Source: an uncultured Hyphomicrobiales bacterium (GTDB taxonomy: Bacteria > Pseudomonadota > Alphaproteobacteria > Rhizobiales > Devosiaceae). Taken from it: DNA of 64,000 bases. Below are positions 8,666 through 19,361 of the stretch, piece after piece. The position numbers and the translations under genes were made by a program. Location: NCBI GenBank assembly GCA_903828145.1, contig CAIKKY010000028.1, forward strand, positions 62,001-126,000, in the 5' to 3' direction. Under the pieces are notes generated by a model, which was not told where the DNA came from, made no database searches, and saw nothing but the letters and a program-made list of their open reading frames with translations. Position 1 is the first letter of the stretch. Each line of letters starts with the position of its first letter.

Positions 8666-8731
8666 GCGCACCTTCTTTCGACAGCGCGGCGTGCGCAAGC
8701 GCACCTTCAATCGGCTGCGCGGTGGGCGCAA
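8666..8731. repeat. Two-copy 33-bp tandem repeat
   Basis: Two adjacent 33-base units (8666-8698 and 8699-8731) each begin GCGCACCTTC and end GCGCAA, with a conserved GCGCGG in the middle. A partial third copy follows. The array lies in the 184-base divergent intergenic region between the MFS exporter and the HdeD-like gene. No function is evident. Confidence 0.6.
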
Positions 8732-8816
8732 GCACCGACCCGCGCACAAGCTCGTATCGGAAATGCCCCCGATTCGGTGCTAGAGTCTCAAAATCGCAAC
8801 CGAAGATGGATCGATC

Positions 8817-9368
8817 ATGCCGATAGCACAGACACTGAAGCGCCGCATTGCCCTCATCACGGGCTTGCGCGGGGTCTTCATGCTGCTCGCCGGGCTTTAT
8901 GCCGTTTTTGCGCCCGGGGCGGCGCTGACGGTTGCCGTGATCGCTGGTGGCGCGCTGTTTCTGGTCGATGGTCTTTTGGGGCTCTGGAGCCTGAGTTTTG
9001 GCGGCGCGAAGACCGGCAATTTCTGGTTCGACGTGGTGCGCAACGTGCTCGCGATTATTGCCGGTGTGCTTATTCTCCTCTCGCCGCTTCTGGCCACGCT
9101 GTTCACGGCGGCGGTGCTGACGGCCATGGTGGGCCTGCAGGCGCTGGTTGTGGGCGTGATGGAAATCACCGTCATCGTGCGCGAGCGGCACCATTATGCC
9201 CGCATCTGGCCGGTGCTGCTCTCGGGCGTACTCTATGTGCTCTTCGGTCTCGCGCTCCTGTTTGCGCCGCTCCTTGGGGCCCTGGTGCTGGTGACGCTGG
9301 CGGGGGTGTTGGCCATCCTGTTTTCGGTCGGGCTGTTCGCGATGGCCTGGCGGCTGTGGAAAGCCTGA
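8817..9368 (+). CDS. HdeD-family (DUF308) membrane protein
   Basis: A 183-residue protein with six predicted membrane helices arranged as three pairs: ITGLRGVFMLLAGLYAVF, LTVAVIAGGALFLVDGLLGLW, NVLAIIAGVLILLSPLLA and so on. The repeated pattern of a Gly-rich helix, a short LFxPxAA-type loop and a second helix is diagnostic of HdeD/DUF308, named for an E. coli acid-resistance protein. Biochemical role is unknown. Start at ATG 8817. It is divergent from the MFS exporter and is followed, 90 bases on, by dnaG. No EcfG-type motif was found upstream, in contrast to other stress-like genes in the window. Confidence 0.85.
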   Translation: MPIAQTLKRRIALITGLRGVFMLLAGLYAVFAPGAALTVAVIAGGALFLVDGLLGLWSLSFGGAKTGNFWFDVVRNVLAIIAGVLILLSPLLATLFTAAVLTAMVGLQALVVGVMEITVIVRERHHYARIWPVLLSGVLYVLFGLALLFAPLLGALVLVTLAGVLAILFSVGLFAMAWRLWKA

Positions 9369-9458
9369 GCAGCAGGCTGGATAACTCTGGGGGTCGGGGT
9401 GGCCCTGAGGGCTGCCCCGTGCCATTTGAGGGCCTAAGTTACAGCGCATCAGGGTTCC

Positions 9459-11396
9459 ATGCGGTTTTCCGACGGCTTTCTTGAAGAGATCCGGCAGCGC
9501 CTGCCCATTTCGCAGGTGGTGGGCGAGCATGTGCTTTGGGACAAGCGCAAGAGCCAGCCGAGTCGCGGCGACTATTGGGCGTGCTGCCCGTTCCATGGCG
9601 AAAAATCCCCCAGCTTCCATGCCGATGACCGGCGCGGCATCTACCACTGCTTCGGGTGCGGGGTGTCGGGCGACCATTTCCGCTTTCTGACCGAAAGGGC
9701 GGGGATGAGCTTTCCCGAGGCGGTTGAAAAGCTGGCGGGCATGGCCGGGCTGCCCATGCCGGCGCGCGACCAGCGCGAGGCCGAGGCCGACGCCTCGCGG
9801 CGCACGCTTTACGATGTGATGGATATTGCGGCGGCCTATTATCAGGCGGCGCTGCAAAACAATATCGGGGCCCGGGCGCGCGGCTATCTGCAGGGGCGGG
9901 GGGTGACGCCGGCCGCGATTGCCCGGTTCCGTATCGGGTTTGCGCCCGAAAGCGCCAATGGCCTCAAGGAGCATCTGGCCGCCAATGGCGTGTCGGCTGC
10001 CGATATGGATGCGGCTGGCCTTGTGGTCAAACGCGACGACCAGCCCATGGCCTATGACCGGTTCCGCAACCGGGTGATGTTCCCGATCATGGATTTCCGC
10101 GGGCGGGTCATCGCCTTTGGCGGGCGCGCCATGGCGGCGGATGTGCCGGCCAAATACCTCAATTCGCCGGAAACAGCCCTCTTTCACAAGCGCATGACGC
10201 TCTACAATGGCCAGGCGGCGCGTGAGGCGGCGCGGACGAACAAGCCGGTGATCGTTGTCGAGGGCTATCTCGATGTGATTGCGGCGGTGATGGCCGGGTT
10301 CGAGGGTACGGTCGCGCCGCTCGGCACGGCGCTCACTGAGGAACATCTGCAACTGCTCTGGCGCATGGCGGATGTGCCGATCCTCTGCTTTGACGGCGAC
10401 GGCGCCGGGCAGCGGGCAGCAGCGCGGGCGGCTGAGCTGGTGCTGCCCTTCCTGCAGCCGGGGCGATCCGTGCGGATTGCGACCCTGCCCGAGGGGCAGG
10501 ACCCGGATGATCTCATCAAGGCCGAAGGTTCGGCGGCCTTTGGTGCGGTGATCGAGGCGGCGCGCAGCCTGTCGGATACGCTGTGGAGCCTTGAGACCGG
10601 CGGGAGCGTGCCCGAAACGCCCGAAGCGCGGGCAGCACTCGAAGCGCGGCTCAAGGCCCGGGCGAATGCCATTGCCGAGCCTTCGGTGCGGCGGCACTAC
10701 ATGCAGGCCTTCGATGAACGGCTGTCGGCGTTTTTTGCCCCCGTGCGGGCAAGCCGTATCGACGCGGGTCGGCAGGGCGGTCGCGGCACCGGGCAGCGCC
10801 AGCCGTCGTTGCAGGGCTCGCGCGGGTCACCCAAGCTCGTGGTTTCGGACACGCTGCGCAATTCCCGGCTGATGAAGCCGGGCCGGAGCCTTGATGTCAC
10901 CCCGCGCGAGGCGGTGATCATCACCTCGCTCATCAACCATCCGGGGCTTGCCGAACAGCGGCTTGAGCATCTGGCGGCGCTTGATCTGCCCTCGCCGGTG
11001 GCGCGGACGCTCCTCAGTTCGCTGCTCGATCTTGTGGCGCGCGACCATGATATTACGGCGGCGGCGCTCAGCGAGGCGCTGGGGGCACGGGGGTTCGGCG
11101 AAACCATTGCCAAGATGCGCGAGAGCCTGTCGCGGCAGGGCGTGTGGCAATTGGGGGCCGGAACAGCCGATGAAGATGCGGAAACCGGACTAAAACACGC
11201 GCTGGCCTTGCATTACAAATCCGTTGAACTAAATAAGGCTCTCAAAGCAGCCGAAGTGGCGCTGGGTGTTGACCCGAGCGAAGAAACATTCGAAAGGCTG
11301 CGGGACATTCAGAACCAGATCACCACGGTCGAAGGTACCGAGGCGCTGATTGAAGGGTTTGGTTCGTTATCTGGGCGCGCGACCCGCAGCTTTTAA
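9459..11396 (+). CDS. dnaG: DNA primase
   Basis: A 645-residue primase that makes the RNA primers for chromosome replication. The N-terminal CHC2 zinc-binding domain is complete (CCPFHGEKSPSFH, then YHCFGCGVSGDHFRF). The catalytic core follows with RFRNRVMFPIMDFRGRVIAFGGRAM, and the TOPRIM metal site is VIVVEGYLDVIA with CFDGDGAGQRAA. The divergent C-terminal helicase-binding domain covers about 490-645. Length is typical of alphaproteobacteria. ATG 9459 follows an aggg site. rpoD lies 180 bases downstream on the same strand, the conserved dnaG-rpoD order of the old macromolecular-synthesis operon without rpsU. Confidence 0.98.
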   Translation: MRFSDGFLEEIRQRLPISQVVGEHVLWDKRKSQPSRGDYWACCPFHGEKSPSFHADDRRGIYHCFGCGVSGDHFRFLTERAGMSFPEAVEKLAGMAGLPMPARDQREAEADASRRTLYDVMDIAAAYYQAALQNNIGARARGYLQGRGVTPAAIARFRIGFAPESANGLKEHLAANGVSAADMDAAGLVVKRDDQPMAYDRFRNRVMFPIMDFRGRVIAFGGRAMAADVPAKYLNSPETALFHKRMTLYNGQAAREAARTNKPVIVVEGYLDVIAAVMAGFEGTVAPLGTALTEEHLQLLWRMADVPILCFDGDGAGQRAAARAAELVLPFLQPGRSVRIATLPEGQDPDDLIKAEGSAAFGAVIEAARSLSDTLWSLETGGSVPETPEARAALEARLKARANAIAEPSVRRHYMQAFDERLSAFFAPVRASRIDAGRQGGRGTGQRQPSLQGSRGSPKLVVSDTLRNSRLMKPGRSLDVTPREAVIITSLINHPGLAEQRLEHLAALDLPSPVARTLLSSLLDLVARDHDITAAALSEALGARGFGETIAKMRESLSRQGVWQLGAGTADEDAETGLKHALALHYKSVELNKALKAAEVALGVDPSEETFERLRDIQNQITTVEGTEALIEGFGSLSGRATRSF

Positions 11397-11578
11397 CCGA
11401 GCGTGAGGGCCGCGCCGTTGTGCTTGTGGGCGAATCACTTCACCCGCACCCAGTGACGGACTTGTGACGGCGGGACGCTCCAGCCGATTTCACGCGGGCC
11501 CTTTACCAGAACTCAAGCCATGACCATCTAATACCTGGCGCCCGACCGAGCAGGCAGCCCCCCGGAGCAGCGAGCGAT

Positions 11579-13648
<2,070 letters not shown>

Positions 13649-13668
13649 TCGACGGGCAGGGATTTGGG

Positions 13669-13693
13669 CGGGCGGCAAAAGAGCCGCCCGTTT
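13669..13693 (+). terminator. Rho-independent terminator after rpoD
   Basis: An 8-bp perfect GC stem (CGGGCGGC 13669-13676 with GCCGCCCG 13683-13690) around the loop AAAAGA is followed by TTT. It lies 20 bases after the rpoD stop and before the hlyU gene. Confidence 0.8.
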
Positions 13694-13713
13694 CGTCACA
13701 CAGGGAGGCAGGG

Positions 13714-14004
13714 ATGGGCTTTTGGCAGCGGCTGTTCGGGGGTGGTCTCGGCAAGTCGACAGCGCACGAGGACGAGATTCTCGGCGAGGACAGCTACAAG
13801 GGCTTTCGCATCCTCGCGGTGGTGATGATGAACGGGGCGGAGTATCAGCTTGCGGGGCGGATCGAAAAAGAGATCGCCGGTGAGATGAAGAGCTACCGCT
13901 TCGTGCGGGCCGACCGGTTTTCGGGCAAATCCGATGTCGCGGCGCTGGCGCTCTCGAAGGGGCGGCAGATCATCGATGAACAGGGCGAGCGGATCTTTTC
14001 ATAA
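13714..14004 (+). CDS. HlyU-family protein
   Basis: Encodes 96 residues from ATG 13714 behind a strong ggagg. The N-terminus MGFWQRLFGG is followed by a conserved EDSYKGFRI strand, QLAGRIEKE and a final IDEQGERIF. This is the alphaproteobacterial HlyU/DUF-type family, named after a Vibrio haemolysin regulator but lacking its ArsR helix-turn-helix, so the name should not be read as a function. The protein is small, soluble and probably cytoplasmic. It stands alone behind the rpoD terminator, with another small gene 52 bases downstream that may be co-transcribed. Confidence 0.75.
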   Translation: MGFWQRLFGGGLGKSTAHEDEILGEDSYKGFRILAVVMMNGAEYQLAGRIEKEIAGEMKSYRFVRADRFSGKSDVAALALSKGRQIIDEQGERIFS

Positions 14005-14056
14005 GGGCCGCTCTGCCGTTTTGCCCCGTTCGGGGCCTTGAGTAATGGAGGCCGTC

Positions 14057-14278
14057 ATGGCCAAGAAACCTGCTGCCCGCGTCGAATTCGTTCTGTTCAA
14101 CGTGGTCTATGAAGATGGCAGCCAGCGGTCCAACCGGCGGGTGCCTGGGGAATTGCTCGGCGGGCTCGATGGCGATGAGCCGGCCCGGACCTTCATCATG
14201 GATCAGGACCGGCAGATCGCCGAGCGGTCCGGCCTGCCGCCCCTGCCGATCAAGACCCTCATCCGCAGCGGCAAGTAA
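14057..14278 (+). CDS. Hypothetical small protein
   Basis: Encodes 73 residues from ATG 14057, preceded by ggagg 14048-14052; an ATG at 14045 overlaps that ribosome site and is less likely. Sequence features are a strand FVLFNVVYEDGSQRSNRRVP, an acidic turn GGLDGDEPA, and FIMDQDRQIAERSG followed by a basic tail. No domain is recognised. It sits on the plus strand after hlyU and ends 18 bases before the convergent GT25 gene. A 20-base box nearly identical to one at 177-196 lies upstream. Confidence 0.5.
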   Translation: MAKKPAARVEFVLFNVVYEDGSQRSNRRVPGELLGGLDGDEPARTFIMDQDRQIAERSGLPPLPIKTLIRSGK

Positions 14279-14296
14279 GCCGACCACCGGTGACGC

Positions 14297-15127
14297 TCAG
14301 CGTCGCCGCAGGCGGCGGTCATCGGCAAAACCCACATCTTCCTTGTCGCCCCACAGCGCATGCGCGCCGAAATGGCTCCATTGCCGAGTGGCGGCGCGCA
14401 CAAGACGGCTGCGGCTTTTAAGGCCTGTGAGCAGGGTTTTCGGTTTCTGCCGCAGCATGGCTTCGCGGGCCGGGGCGACATCGCCGCGCGTCATCGGCAG
14501 GTGGGCGAAACTGCGCCGCTTGTCGAGTTCAACGGCAAGGCCAGGCACGGTTTGACCGATGGTGAGGTTGAACAGGCCCCAGCCGAAACTTGAAAACAGC
14601 ATGTCATCTATGGCTTCGCCGGTTTGCGGCAGACCCTTGAGGATCGCGCTCGCCGCCTGGGGGCGCACCAGATAGGCGGCCGAACCGGGCTGGGTGCCAC
14701 AGAGACGGCGCAACCCCACCGGTCCGCGCGGCAGCAGCGCTTCGCGCCCGAGGGCGGCGGGGTGATAGCAGGTCTCGAGGCGCACGAGATCGACATGGCC
14801 CGGCAGCAGGTCTTCAATGGACTTCAGGAAATCGGGCAGGCCTTCGGCCAGCAGCGCGTCGTCTTCCAACACGAGCGAGAGCGGCGCATTGCTGCGCACG
14901 ATGTGATCAAGCACCTCGGCATGGCTCAGCGTGCGGCAGAGCGTTGCCGGATCGAGCCGGTGGAAGGCATTGCGCAACCACCCCCGGCGCGACAGCGTGG
15001 CTACCGCATTATCAGGGCGCACGGCTTCGATGCGGGTAGCCCCGAGCGCCAGCAGGACGAACTGGGCCTCCATATGGGCGCGGCGGTCGGTACGGGCGTT
15101 CAGGTTGATGTAGTATATCGGTAGCAT
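14297..15127 (-). CDS. Glycosyltransferase family 25 (LPS/LOS biosynthesis)
   Basis: A 276-residue cytoplasmic enzyme of the GT25 family, which adds sugars (often galactose) to the lipopolysaccharide core. It starts with the family signature PIYYINLNARTDRRAHME, continues with GCxxSH-like TLSHAEVLDHIV, and has the DxD-type motif LVLEDDALLAEG at about residues 88-99. Later GTQPGSAAYLVRPQAA and GEAIDDMLF match the conserved downstream blocks. ATG 15127 is preceded by gaggtg. No other LPS gene is nearby, so it appears to be a stand-alone modifier. The acceptor and donor cannot be told from the sequence. Confidence 0.85.
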   Translation of the reverse strand: MLPIYYINLNARTDRRAHMEAQFVLLALGATRIEAVRPDNAVATLSRRGWLRNAFHRLDPATLCRTLSHAEVLDHIVRSNAPLSLVLEDDALLAEGLPDFLKSIEDLLPGHVDLVRLETCYHPAALGREALLPRGPVGLRRLCGTQPGSAAYLVRPQAASAILKGLPQTGEAIDDMLFSSFGWGLFNLTIGQTVPGLAVELDKRRSFAHLPMTRGDVAPAREAMLRQKPKTLLTGLKSRSRLVRAATRQWSHFGAHALWGDKEDVGFADDRRLRRR

Positions 15128-15200
15128 GGGTCACCTCTGGACCCATGAATTACGCATTTTCACTAATAAAAACTAAACAGGAATACGGGATAGTCTGTAT

Positions 15201-16244
15201 TTATCCACCGGTAAGCGCTTTTGTCACCGCCGGTTTCACTTCAGTCCCGAAGAGTTCGATGGCTTGCATGATCTTTTTGTGGGGCAGGGTGCCGACGCTC
15301 ATCTGCAGCCCAAAGCGCTGGTGGCCGAACCATTCGTGCTGCAACAGGATCTTGTCGACGATTTCTGCTGGTTCCCCGATGAAATAGGCGCCGTCGCGCC
15401 CGGCGCCGGCCTCGAACTGGGCCCGGGTGCCCGGCGACCAGCCGCGTTCGCGCCCGATCTTGGTCATCATCATGTTGTGCGCCGGAAAGGCAGTGTCGAG
15501 CGCTTCGGCGCGTGTCTTGGCAATGAAGCCATGCGAAGAGACGCCAATGGGCAGCCTGGCGAGGTCGTGGCCCTGCTTTTCGGCGGTCGCGCGATAGAGT
15601 TCGGTCAAGGGCCGGAACTGTTCGGGACGGCCACCAATGATGGCGAGCATCAGCGGCAGGCCATACCAGGCGGCGCGGGCCACAGAATTGGGCGTACCGC
15701 CCACCGCGATCCACAGCGGCAGCGTGCCGTGCACGGGCTGGGGGAAAATCTCGATGCCCGGAATGGGCTTGGTATGTTTGGAGCCGGGCCAATCGACCGT
15801 GCCGCCCTCGCGGATGCGGATCAGCTCTGCCAGCTTTTCTTCGAACAGATCGTCGTAATCATCCAGCGCGTAGCCAAAAAGCGGGAAGCTCTCGATGAAC
15901 GAGCCGCGTCCGGCCATGATTTCAGCGCGGCCGTTCGAGATCAGGTCGAGGGTGGTAAAGTTCTGCCACACCCGGATGGGGTCATCGGAACTGAGCACCG
16001 AGACCGCACTCGAGAGCCGGATACGCTTGGTGATGGCGGCGGCCGCCGCGAGGATGACGGCGGGGGCCGAGGCGACAAATTCGCGGCGGTGATGCTCGCC
16101 CAGACCGTAAAAATCGAGCCCCACCTCATCGGCGAGGCGGATTTCCTCGAGGAGATCGCTGAGCCGCTCGGCGGGCGATTGCAGGTGGTTGTTGTTGAGC
16201 AGGTCGGGCGTGTTCTCGGCAAAGGAATAGAGTCCGATTTCCAT
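15201..16244 (-). CDS. LLM-class flavin-dependent oxidoreductase
   Basis: A 347-residue TIM-barrel protein of the bacterial luciferase-like family, which uses FMN or F420 to oxidise organic substrates. Visible marks are the start MEIGLYSFAENTPD, VGLDFYGLGEHHRREF in the first beta-alpha unit, RIRLSSAVSVLSSDDPIRVWQNFTTLD, and the substrate-binding FPQPVHGTLPLWIAVGGTPNS. The family call is firm; the substrate is not known, and members act on alkanesulfonates, nitrilotriacetate and other compounds. It lies behind the GT25 gene region on the same strand but is read first, with a 73-base AT-rich gap between them. Confidence 0.88.
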   Translation of the reverse strand: MEIGLYSFAENTPDLLNNNHLQSPAERLSDLLEEIRLADEVGLDFYGLGEHHRREFVASAPAVILAAAAAITKRIRLSSAVSVLSSDDPIRVWQNFTTLDLISNGRAEIMAGRGSFIESFPLFGYALDDYDDLFEEKLAELIRIREGGTVDWPGSKHTKPIPGIEIFPQPVHGTLPLWIAVGGTPNSVARAAWYGLPLMLAIIGGRPEQFRPLTELYRATAEKQGHDLARLPIGVSSHGFIAKTRAEALDTAFPAHNMMMTKIGRERGWSPGTRAQFEAGAGRDGAYFIGEPAEIVDKILLQHEWFGHQRFGLQMSVGTLPHKKIMQAIELFGTEVKPAVTKALTGG

Positions 16245-16311
16245 CGGTAAGCTCCGCTGATGCTGGTCCGTCGCCGATCAATGAACCCATCCCGGGGCGA
16301 GGTAAAGGGCG

Positions 16312-16340
16312 AAAAAATGCCCCGGCGGGGCAGCCGGGGC
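16312..16340 (-). terminator. Rho-independent terminator for the single-TM protein gene
   Basis: On the minus strand GCCCCGG pairs with CCGGGGC (16334-16340 with 16319-16325) and is followed directly by ATTTTTT. It lies about 40 bases beyond the stop of the gene at 16384-16731. Confidence 0.85.
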
Positions 16341-16383
16341 GTAAGCAGTTATCGGGAGGGAAGCCGTTCGTTGAGTGGCGGCT

Positions 16384-16731
16384 TTATTGCGCCGGAGCCG
16401 GGGCCGGGGCGGGCACCGGTTGGGGCGCGGGCGCCGGGGCAGGCGCCGGGGCTTCAACCATCGGGGCCGGTGCGGTGGTGTCCGCAGGGGCCGGGATGGC
16501 TGTATCGGCTGGGGCCGGCGTCGTTACGGCCGGCGAGGTGGTGATATCCACCGATGTCGTTGACGGGGTATTGGCCGAAAACACCAGGTAGCCAATGGCG
16601 AGCAGGGCCAAGGCTACAATAATGCCCACGAACCACCCCGTGGCGTTCGATTCCCGCGTGTAGACCGGTGTCGGCTCGGTCCGGGTTGTCCCCGGCGGGG
16701 TATAGACGGTGTCGCGTTCTGGGATAGCCAT
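16384..16731 (-). CDS. Single-pass membrane protein with Pro/Ala-rich tail
   Basis: Encodes 115 residues. A short hydrophilic N-terminus (with TPPGTTRTEPTPVYTRES) leads into one transmembrane helix (WFVGIIVALALLAIGYLVF, about 33-51) and then a low-complexity tail of Thr, Pro and Ala ending in a PAPAPAP repeat. The layout suggests an inner-membrane anchor with an extended periplasmic tail, perhaps spanning towards the cell wall; no domain is recognised. It is transcribed from an exact EcfG-type promoter and closed by its own terminator, so it is an independent, probably stress-induced unit. ATG 16731 is preceded by aaaggag. Confidence 0.7.
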   Translation of the reverse strand: MAIPERDTVYTPPGTTRTEPTPVYTRESNATGWFVGIIVALALLAIGYLVFSANTPSTTSVDITTSPAVTTPAPADTAIPAPADTTAPAPMVEAPAPAPAPAPQPVPAPAPAPAQ

Positions 16732-16768
16732 GGAATGCTCCTTTGATTTGAGACCCGTAGAGATTGGA

Positions 16769-16793
16769 AACGTTTGCTGGTTGAGATCGTTCC
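16769..16793 (-). promoter_or_regulatory. EcfG-type (general stress sigma) promoter
   Basis: On the minus strand GGAAC (16789-16793) and CGTT (16769-16772) are separated by exactly 16 bases. The motif lies 37 bases upstream of the ATG at 16731 and matches the alphaproteobacterial general stress consensus. Confidence 0.75.
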
Positions 16794-16882
16794 CGATCCC
16801 TGCGGGCGCTCAGAAAGTGACTCCGAAAAATGGGCTAAACCATTTCCAAACAAGAGGTTTTTTGTTTACCCCTTGCCCAATG

Positions 16883-16908
16883 AAAAGGGCCGGGATCGCT
16901 CCCGGCCC
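16883..16908 (-). terminator. Rho-independent terminator for the OmpA-family gene
   Basis: On the minus strand an 8-bp perfect stem (GGGCCGGG 16901-16908 with CCCGGCCC 16887-16894) and a six-base loop are followed by TTTTCA. It lies about 20 bases beyond the stop of the OmpA-family gene. Confidence 0.8.
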
Positions 16909-16929
16909 ATCCTGATTTTGCGGCTCGCT

Positions 16930-19209
16930 TTAGCGGGCCATGGTGACCAGCGGCGTGATGCGCTTGATCGAGACCCGGCGGTTCAGCCGTTCTGCGGCCT
17001 CGGTCTTCACCTTCAGGTAGCGTTCGCCATAGCCCTGGGTCACCAGGTTTTCGGGTGGGACGCCATAGAAGTCGGTGAGGATGCGGGCGACGGTACCGGC
17101 ACGGGCATCGGACAGCACGAGGTTGGCGGCATCCGAGCCCACCGCATCAGTGTGACCTTCGATCAGGAAGGTCTCGGCCGGGTTGTCCTCGAGCATCGAG
17201 AGCATGGCCGTAGCCACTTTCGACAGGGCACCGATCTGGCTGCGGGGAATGGTCGAGGCCCCGCTATCGAAGGTGAGACCGCCCACTTCGATGCGCGGCA
17301 GGGAATCCCTGAGGCGCGCCGAGCGCTTCACATCGTCGATGGTGTAGATGCGGCGCACGTGCTCGACCGGCGGCTTGCGCATGAAGCGTTCCACCTGATC
17401 TTCATCGGCCCGATCCGCATCGAGGATATAGTCGCGGATCGAAATCGTCAGCCGGAGCGGGGGCAGGTCTTCGCCCGGGTCGCGCCAGTTGAAGAAATCG
17501 TCCTCGGTATCGCCCTGATCATCATAGGACGCGAGGATATATTCGCGGCCATTGGGCAGGATGCGCGAGCGCTGCAGCACTTCGCCCCAGCGGTTGCGGA
17601 TGGTGACGATGCGGATGCCCGACGGGCGCACCACAGTCTCCTTGATCCGGCCGTTGGACAGGCGTTCGTAATAGACCCGATCCTGATCGCCATCGGTGAT
17701 CCGGTCGAAATCCTGGGCCGGGTTCGAGATGATGAGGTTGATGCCGATTTTGAAGATGAAACCGGAATTGGTGTAGTTGGATTCGGGCTGGCCAGGCTGC
17801 GGCACGGCACCGGGCTGCGGCATCTGGGCCGGCTGCTGCAGGTTGTTATTCACCGTGTTGGTGATGGTCGAGATATTGGTGACATTGGTCACGTTGGTGA
17901 CGTTGTTGATCACGGTCACATTCTGCGGCACCACGATCGGCGGCAGGGCCTGCTGGGCCAGAGCTTCGCCCTGGGCCGCATCAACGGAAAGAGGCTCCAT
18001 CCGCTGAATCTGCTGCTGGGCTGCCTCGTCGGTGGCCGGGGGCGGGGCCACAGGGGCCTCGGGCGCCGGGGGCGGCGGGGCCACACCCTGATCGGTCGCG
18101 CGGGTCAGATCCTTGGTGCTGTCGAGCACGGGGGCGGCTTCCTCGGGCGCAATGGCCTCGGGCAGCACTTCGACGGCCTGCGGGGTCACCTCCTGCGCAG
18201 CGGCGGGCAGATCGGAGAGCGCGGGGCCTGCGGGCTCGACGGCAGGCTGCAGAGCCGGAACCGGCGGCAGGGTGATGCCGTAGCGGTTGAGGCATTCGGT
18301 GATGTCGGTCAGCCCCAGCGTCGCGCAGATTTCGCTGAACTGGGTGTTGGCGGCATCAAGGGTTGATTGCCCGGCGGCATCGCCGGCTTCAAGCTGGCTG
18401 ATCCCGACTTTATAGACTTCAAAGGCATTGTTGAGGGCCGTTGCAGCCTGCTCCTCTGCCGTCGGTTGCGGCGCGGGCGCGGGTTCGGCAGGCGCTTCCG
18501 CTGCCGGTTCGGCTGCGGGTTCCGCTGCCGGTTGGTCGGCGGGAGCAACGTCCTGAGGCGCAGTATCAGCCGGGGCCGGTGCAGGCTCAGCCGCCGGAGC
18601 CATGGGCTCGGCCGGAGGGGCGGGCAGCGGGGGCAGGTCCTGCCCCACGCAGGCGACAATGTCGGCATAGCCATTGGCATCGCAGAGCGCCTGGATATCG
18701 GCGCGCGCGGCCGTGGCTGCCGCAAGGCCGCCTTCGTAATCGCCATTCGTCACCTGATCGAGCGCGGCCTGATAGCGATCGAGCGCGGCCTGCAGATCGG
18801 CCATGAACTGGGCCGACGTATCGGCTGCCGGAGCAGCTTCCTCGGCTGCGGGGGCGGGCTCTTCAACTGCCGGGGCAGGCTCTTCCATCGGCGCAGGCTC
18901 TTCAACAGGCGCAGGTTCTTCCATGGGCGCGGGCTCTTCGGCCGGGGCCGGCGCGGGTTCGGCCGGGGGGGTCATCACCGCAATGGCGTCGAGACACTCC
19001 GCGAGGCTGGCATAGCCATTATCGGTACACACCGTTTCGAGGGCCGCCTGGGCCGCCGAAATCGCATCGGCATCGCCGGAGGCCTGGGCCTGCATATAGG
19101 CATCATAGGCGTTGATCAGCGCGCCCGTATCCTGCGCAAGGGCCGGGAGCGGCGCGAGGGCAAGGACAGCGACGCTGGTGCCGGCGAGTAGCCAGTTCTT
19201 TAGACGCAT
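16930..19209 (-). CDS. OmpA-family outer-membrane/peptidoglycan-linked protein with triple repeat
   Basis: Encodes 759 residues from ATG 19209; earlier in-frame starts lack the signal peptide at the N-terminus. MRLKNWLLAGTSVAVLALAPLPALA is a classic Sec signal. Three related helical units of roughly 55-65 residues follow, each ending with a Cys about 10-12 residues before a second Cys (CTDNGYASLAECL, CDANGYADIVACV, CATLGLTDITECL), separated by long Pro/Ala/Glu linkers. An Asn/Val/Thr-rich stretch (NNVTNVTNVTNISTITN) precedes a mid-domain with three DxDR-like turns. The last 120 residues are an OmpA domain that binds peptidoglycan (FLIEGHTDAVGSDAANLVLS, then RLNRRVSIKRI). It probably links the envelope to the wall. 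The repeats are not a domain I can name. Confidence 0.85.
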   Translation of the reverse strand: MRLKNWLLAGTSVAVLALAPLPALAQDTGALINAYDAYMQAQASGDADAISAAQAALETVCTDNGYASLAECLDAIAVMTPPAEPAPAPAEEPAPMEEPAPVEEPAPMEEPAPAVEEPAPAAEEAAPAADTSAQFMADLQAALDRYQAALDQVTNGDYEGGLAAATAARADIQALCDANGYADIVACVGQDLPPLPAPPAEPMAPAAEPAPAPADTAPQDVAPADQPAAEPAAEPAAEAPAEPAPAPQPTAEEQAATALNNAFEVYKVGISQLEAGDAAGQSTLDAANTQFSEICATLGLTDITECLNRYGITLPPVPALQPAVEPAGPALSDLPAAAQEVTPQAVEVLPEAIAPEEAAPVLDSTKDLTRATDQGVAPPPPAPEAPVAPPPATDEAAQQQIQRMEPLSVDAAQGEALAQQALPPIVVPQNVTVINNVTNVTNVTNISTITNTVNNNLQQPAQMPQPGAVPQPGQPESNYTNSGFIFKIGINLIISNPAQDFDRITDGDQDRVYYERLSNGRIKETVVRPSGIRIVTIRNRWGEVLQRSRILPNGREYILASYDDQGDTEDDFFNWRDPGEDLPPLRLTISIRDYILDADRADEDQVERFMRKPPVEHVRRIYTIDDVKRSARLRDSLPRIEVGGLTFDSGASTIPRSQIGALSKVATAMLSMLEDNPAETFLIEGHTDAVGSDAANLVLSDARAGTVARILTDFYGVPPENLVTQGYGERYLKVKTEAAERLNRRVSIKRITPLVTMAR

Positions 19210-19361
19210 AGCGGTGTTCCCTTTTTGGTTTGAACTTGAATTATCATTGACGCCCCACGGCTGAACCGCACATGAATGCCGCCGTCCGGGCGCTTGCTCA
19301 AGTGCGCCACAACGCGTGGACCAAGCGCCGGTTCCGCCCTCGAGGCCCCGAAGGAAAGACA

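Noticed and set aside
8640-10697. 685-residue open frame on the minus strand opposite dnaG
   Set aside because: It is antisense to an unmistakable dnaG, His/Arg/Gln-rich without domains, and is a normal by-product of high-GC codon bias.
13991-14020. EcfG promoter upstream of the small gene at 14057
   Set aside because: CGTT is present in the shared 20-base box, but there is no GGAAC 16-17 bases before it.
15196-15208. TTATCCAC-like DnaA box (and another near 25632)
   Set aside because: Single imperfect copies in isolation; no cluster, AT-rich unwinding region or dnaA/parAB context to suggest an origin.
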